A stretch of 6,961 bases of DNA, from positions 2,755 through 9,715 of the forward strand of contig DPXH01000129.1 in assembly GCA_003527405.1 (NCBI GenBank). The letters are read 5' to 3'. Shown one piece after another: positions 5,404 through 6,961 of this stretch. Both the position numbers and the translations under genes were made by a program. The notes below the pieces were generated by a model. It made no database searches, had not been told where the DNA came from, and saw only the letters and a list, made by a program, of their open reading frames with translations. Source of the DNA: Candidatus Sediminicultor tertius. GTDB taxonomy: Bacteria; Atribacterota; Phoenicimicrobiia; Phoenicimicrobiales; Phoenicimicrobiaceae. Numbering within the stretch: the first letter of the stretch is position 1; every line of letters starts with the position of its first letter.

Positions 5404-5792
5404 TTTTCAGATACCTCCGGTTTGTGTAAAAGTTTAACTGGAAAATCCAAAATGCCTCTTTTTACTTCCGTAACCGAAATTGAACCCGCCCCTAATTCTT
5501 CTTTAAGAAAATCCAATGCTTTTTCACTTTTAATTTCAGTCCCGCAGGTAAAAATATCTAAAGCACAATATCCGTATTCAGGCCAGGTGTGAATGGAAAA
5601 ATGGGATTCGGAAATTACCACCACCCCACTTACTCCATGAGGAGAGAATTTGTGGAAGGTAGAATTTAAAGCAGTTGCTCCTGAAATCTTTACTGCTTCC
5701 AATAATAGTTCTTCTATTTTTACAACATTGTTAATTAAGCTGGTATTGCAATTATAAAGTTCTACCAATAAATGATTCCCCAAGTAGTTCAT
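5391..5792 (-). CDS. speD: S-adenosylmethionine decarboxylase proenzyme, class 1B
   Basis: This 133-residue proenzyme cleaves itself to form a pyruvoyl group, then decarboxylates S-adenosylmethionine to give the aminopropyl donor for SpeE. The N terminus LGNHLLVELYNCN (4-16) and the GVSGVVVISESHFSIHTWPE block (53-72) are canonical. Predicted cleavage is between Glu62 and Ser63, with His68 and Cys83 (DIFTCG) as the other active-site residues. These numbers coincide with the Thermotoga maritima enzyme. The length is normal for the short bacterial form, which works as a dimer. ATG 5792 gives the usual N terminus, but no Shine-Dalgarno lies at normal distance. A G-rich one lies beyond a hairpin. 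The end overlaps the start of the paralogue by 13 nt. This is the first gene of the polyamine cluster. Confidence 0.94.
   Translation of the reverse strand: MNYLGNHLLVELYNCNTSLINNVVKIEELLLEAVKISGATALNSTFHKFSPHGVSGVVVISESHFSIHTWPEYGYCALDIFTCGTEIKSEKALDFLKEELGAGSISVTEVKRGILDFPVKLLHKPEVSEKCAI
5414..5418 (-). promoter_or_regulatory. Ribosome binding site of the SpeD paralogue
   Basis: GGAGG lies 10 nt before the ATG at 5403, within the coding sequence of speD near its end. It fixes the start of the overlapping gene and implies translational coupling of the two SpeD-family proteins. Confidence 0.7.
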
Positions 5793-5805
5793 TTTTCTTA
5801 ACTTC

Positions 5806-5834
5806 GCGATATATGACGATATATCGCCCCCCCC
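5806..5834 (-). promoter_or_regulatory. G8 tract plus hairpin in the speD leader
   Basis: On the minus strand, AAAGA is followed by eight G residues (5834-5827). A hairpin with 8-bp arms GCGATATA/TATATCGC (5827-5820 and 5813-5806) and a 6-nt loop comes next, then 13 nt to the speD ATG. The last G of the tract's complement run borders the stem. The linear distance from the G-rich Shine-Dalgarno-like tract to the start is about 34 nt, too far for normal initiation. With the hairpin folded it becomes about 13 nt. murI and aspC also use G-rich ribosome sites, which supports reading this tract as one. Function is inferred. Confidence 0.4.
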
Positions 5835-5894
5835 TCTTTAAAAAATTAGCTGCATATATCATTTGGCTTCTTGATATTTCGTAGTTTTAAAAAA

Positions 5895-5942
5895 ATATTA
5901 AAATACAAAAGATAATATATCAAAATCTCTGTAATTAATCAA
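5895..5942 (-). promoter_or_regulatory. Two overlapping sigma70-like promoter candidates for the spe operon
   Basis: On the minus strand, TTGATT (5942-5937) is 17 nt from TATATT (5919-5914). Overlapping it, TTGATA (5923-5918) is 17 nt from TAATAT (5900-5895). Both have ideal spacing, and they match the consensus at 9 of 12 positions each. They lie 100-150 nt upstream of speD. The whole spacer is extremely AT-rich, so chance matches are expected and neither can be preferred. Confidence 0.35.
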
Positions 5943-6068
5943 CATATTTTAATATATTTTTTAATTTTTTTTAATAAAAAATTGGGAGAGAGTCTAAACG
6001 TGTTGTACCGGTTATTTTTTATTGATTTTTTCTCTATTTTTTTTAAAAAAATTATTATCATGGATATT

Positions 6069-6961
6069 TTATTGGCCAAATACTCTGGTAAATATTGAAT
6101 CCATATTTTTTAGGTAAGTCTGATAATCAAAACATTCTTCTATCTCTGATTTTGTTAAATATTGACCTACTTCCGGGTCTTCTAATAAAAGTTCTCTAAA
6201 CTCGGTTTGACCCTGCCAAACCCGCATAGAAATTCCCTGCACCATCCGGTAAGCATCCTCCCGGGAAAGACCCTTTTTGGTAAGGTCTAACATTATCTTT
6301 TGAGAAAATATCAGACCTTTGGTTTTTTCCAAATTATCTTTCATTCGCTGGGGATATACATTTAAATTAGAAATAATATTAGTAAATTTTTGTAACATAT
6401 AATCGATTAGAATATTGCTATCAGGAATAATAATCCGTTCTGCGGAGGAATGAGAAATGTCTCTCTCGTGCCATAGATTTATATTTTCCAGAGCAGTCAC
6501 GGCATTAGCTCTAACTACTCGGGAAAGTCCGCAAATTCTCTCACAAATTATAGGATTTCTCTTATGAGGCATAGCTGAAGAACCCTTCTGCCCGGCGGAA
6601 AATTTTTCCTCTACTTCATAGATTTCAGTCCTTTGCAGTCCTCTTATTTCAGTAGCAAACTTTTCTAAAGAACCGGCAATTACTGCTAAAGTACCTAAAT
6701 AATAGGCATGTCGGTCTCTTTGAATAATTTGATTAGAAATCTTAGCCGGTTTTAAATTTAATTTCGCACAAACATATTCCTCAACATTGAGGTCAATGTG
6801 GGCAAAGGTACCTACTGCCCCCGATATTTTACCATAACTTATTTCTTCCTGCGCCCTCTTCATCCTTTCCAAATTTCTCTGCATTTCGGAGAACCATAAA
6901 GCCATTTTAAAGCCAAAGGTAATCGGTTCGGCATGAACGCCATGCGTCCTTCCTACCATCA
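6069..6961 (-). CDS. purB: Adenylosuccinate lyase, 5' end outside the window
   Basis: PurB acts twice in purine synthesis: it releases fumarate from SAICAR and converts adenylosuccinate to AMP. The 296 residues after the partial edge codon cover the C-terminal two thirds of a protein normally about 430 residues long. They begin with MVGRTHGVHAEPITFGFK, which contains the substrate-binding and catalytic histidine region. They include the fumarase/lyase superfamily signature GSSAMPHKRNP (about 126-136 of the visible part), whose flexible loop carries the catalytic serine. The visible N-terminal Met is internal, since relatives have about 130 residues ahead of it. The final segment ends with IFTRVFGQ, a usual PurB ending, before TAA. 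It shows no truncation or frameshift. The 276-nt gap before speD suggests a separate transcript from the polyamine genes. Confidence 0.93.
   Translation of the reverse strand, partial: MVGRTHGVHAEPITFGFKMALWFSEMQRNLERMKRAQEEISYGKISGAVGTFAHIDLNVEEYVCAKLNLKPAKISNQIIQRDRHAYYLGTLAVIAGSLEKFATEIRGLQRTEIYEVEEKFSAGQKGSSAMPHKRNPIICERICGLSRVVRANAVTALENINLWHERDISHSSAERIIIPDSNILIDYMLQKFTNIISNLNVYPQRMKDNLEKTKGLIFSQKIMLDLTKKGLSREDAYRMVQGISMRVWQGQTEFRELLLEDPEVGQYLTKSEIEECFDYQTYLKNMDSIFTRVFGQ

Larger units (their letters stand above)
5793..6068. other. AT-rich spacer between purB and speD
   Basis: This 276-nt spacer has no gene. It carries the speD leader and promoter candidates described separately. Near purB it has only A/T-rich self-complementary runs, such as TTTTTTTAAAAAAA around 6037-6050 and AATTTTTT/AAAAAATT around 5963-5982. 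No GC-rich intrinsic terminator for purB is visible. The stretch 5984-6012 is less AT-biased but forms no structure I can name. Confidence 0.5.

Noticed and set aside
5775..5830. Alternative upstream start for speD next to the G8 tract
   Set aside because: No ATG, GTG or TTG is in frame between the tract and 5792, and the ATG at 5792 gives the exact N terminus and residue numbering of characterised SpeD.
6037..6054. Intrinsic terminator after purB
   Set aside because: The only self-complementary sequence is an A/T homopolymer palindrome without a GC stem, which is expected by chance in such AT-rich DNA.

Overview
The window is visibly AT-rich, with codons ending mostly in A or T. It reads as a chromosomal stretch of a bacterium, since it carries a glutamate racemase (peptidoglycan) gene. 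Every recognised gene lies on the minus strand. In transcription order (right to left) they are purB (5' end outside the window), speD, a divergent speD paralogue, speE, a frameshifted murI, ilvE, an aspC-type aminotransferase, a Mut7-C/DUF82 protein, and the first codons of a UvrD/PcrA-like helicase. Abundant small hairpin repeats in intergenic DNA and the gene content would fit an uncultured, possibly anaerobic lineage. I cannot place the phylum from the sequence alone.

Layout. 6069-6961 is the C-terminal two thirds of adenylosuccinate lyase (purine synthesis). 5793-6068 is an AT-only-looking leader with candidate promoters, then a G8 run and a hairpin just before speD. 5020-5792 holds two SpeD-family genes that overlap by 13 nt. 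speE follows 5 nt later, with its ribosome binding site inside the end of the upstream gene. Together these form a tight polyamine operon. murI (3285-4097) follows; its protein can be rebuilt at exactly 268 codons only by removing six single-base insertions. 2919-3284 is a noncoding spacer with an ilvE promoter candidate, a double-hairpin repeat and decayed short repeats. ilvE and aspC (795-2918) form a two-gene aminotransferase operon. 507-794 is a cluster of five hairpins. 51-506 and 1-44 are the DUF82 gene and the helicase start.

Function. SpeD decarboxylates S-adenosylmethionine to give the aminopropyl donor, and SpeE transfers the aminopropyl group to a diamine. The middle gene keeps the pyruvoyl serine, histidine and cysteine of SpeD but has lost the surrounding substrate-site motif. 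It may therefore decarboxylate another amino acid (supplying the diamine), or act as a regulatory partner of SpeD. This is the most interesting biology in the window. The murI frameshift cluster is the most striking sequence anomaly, and a local sequence error is its likeliest cause.
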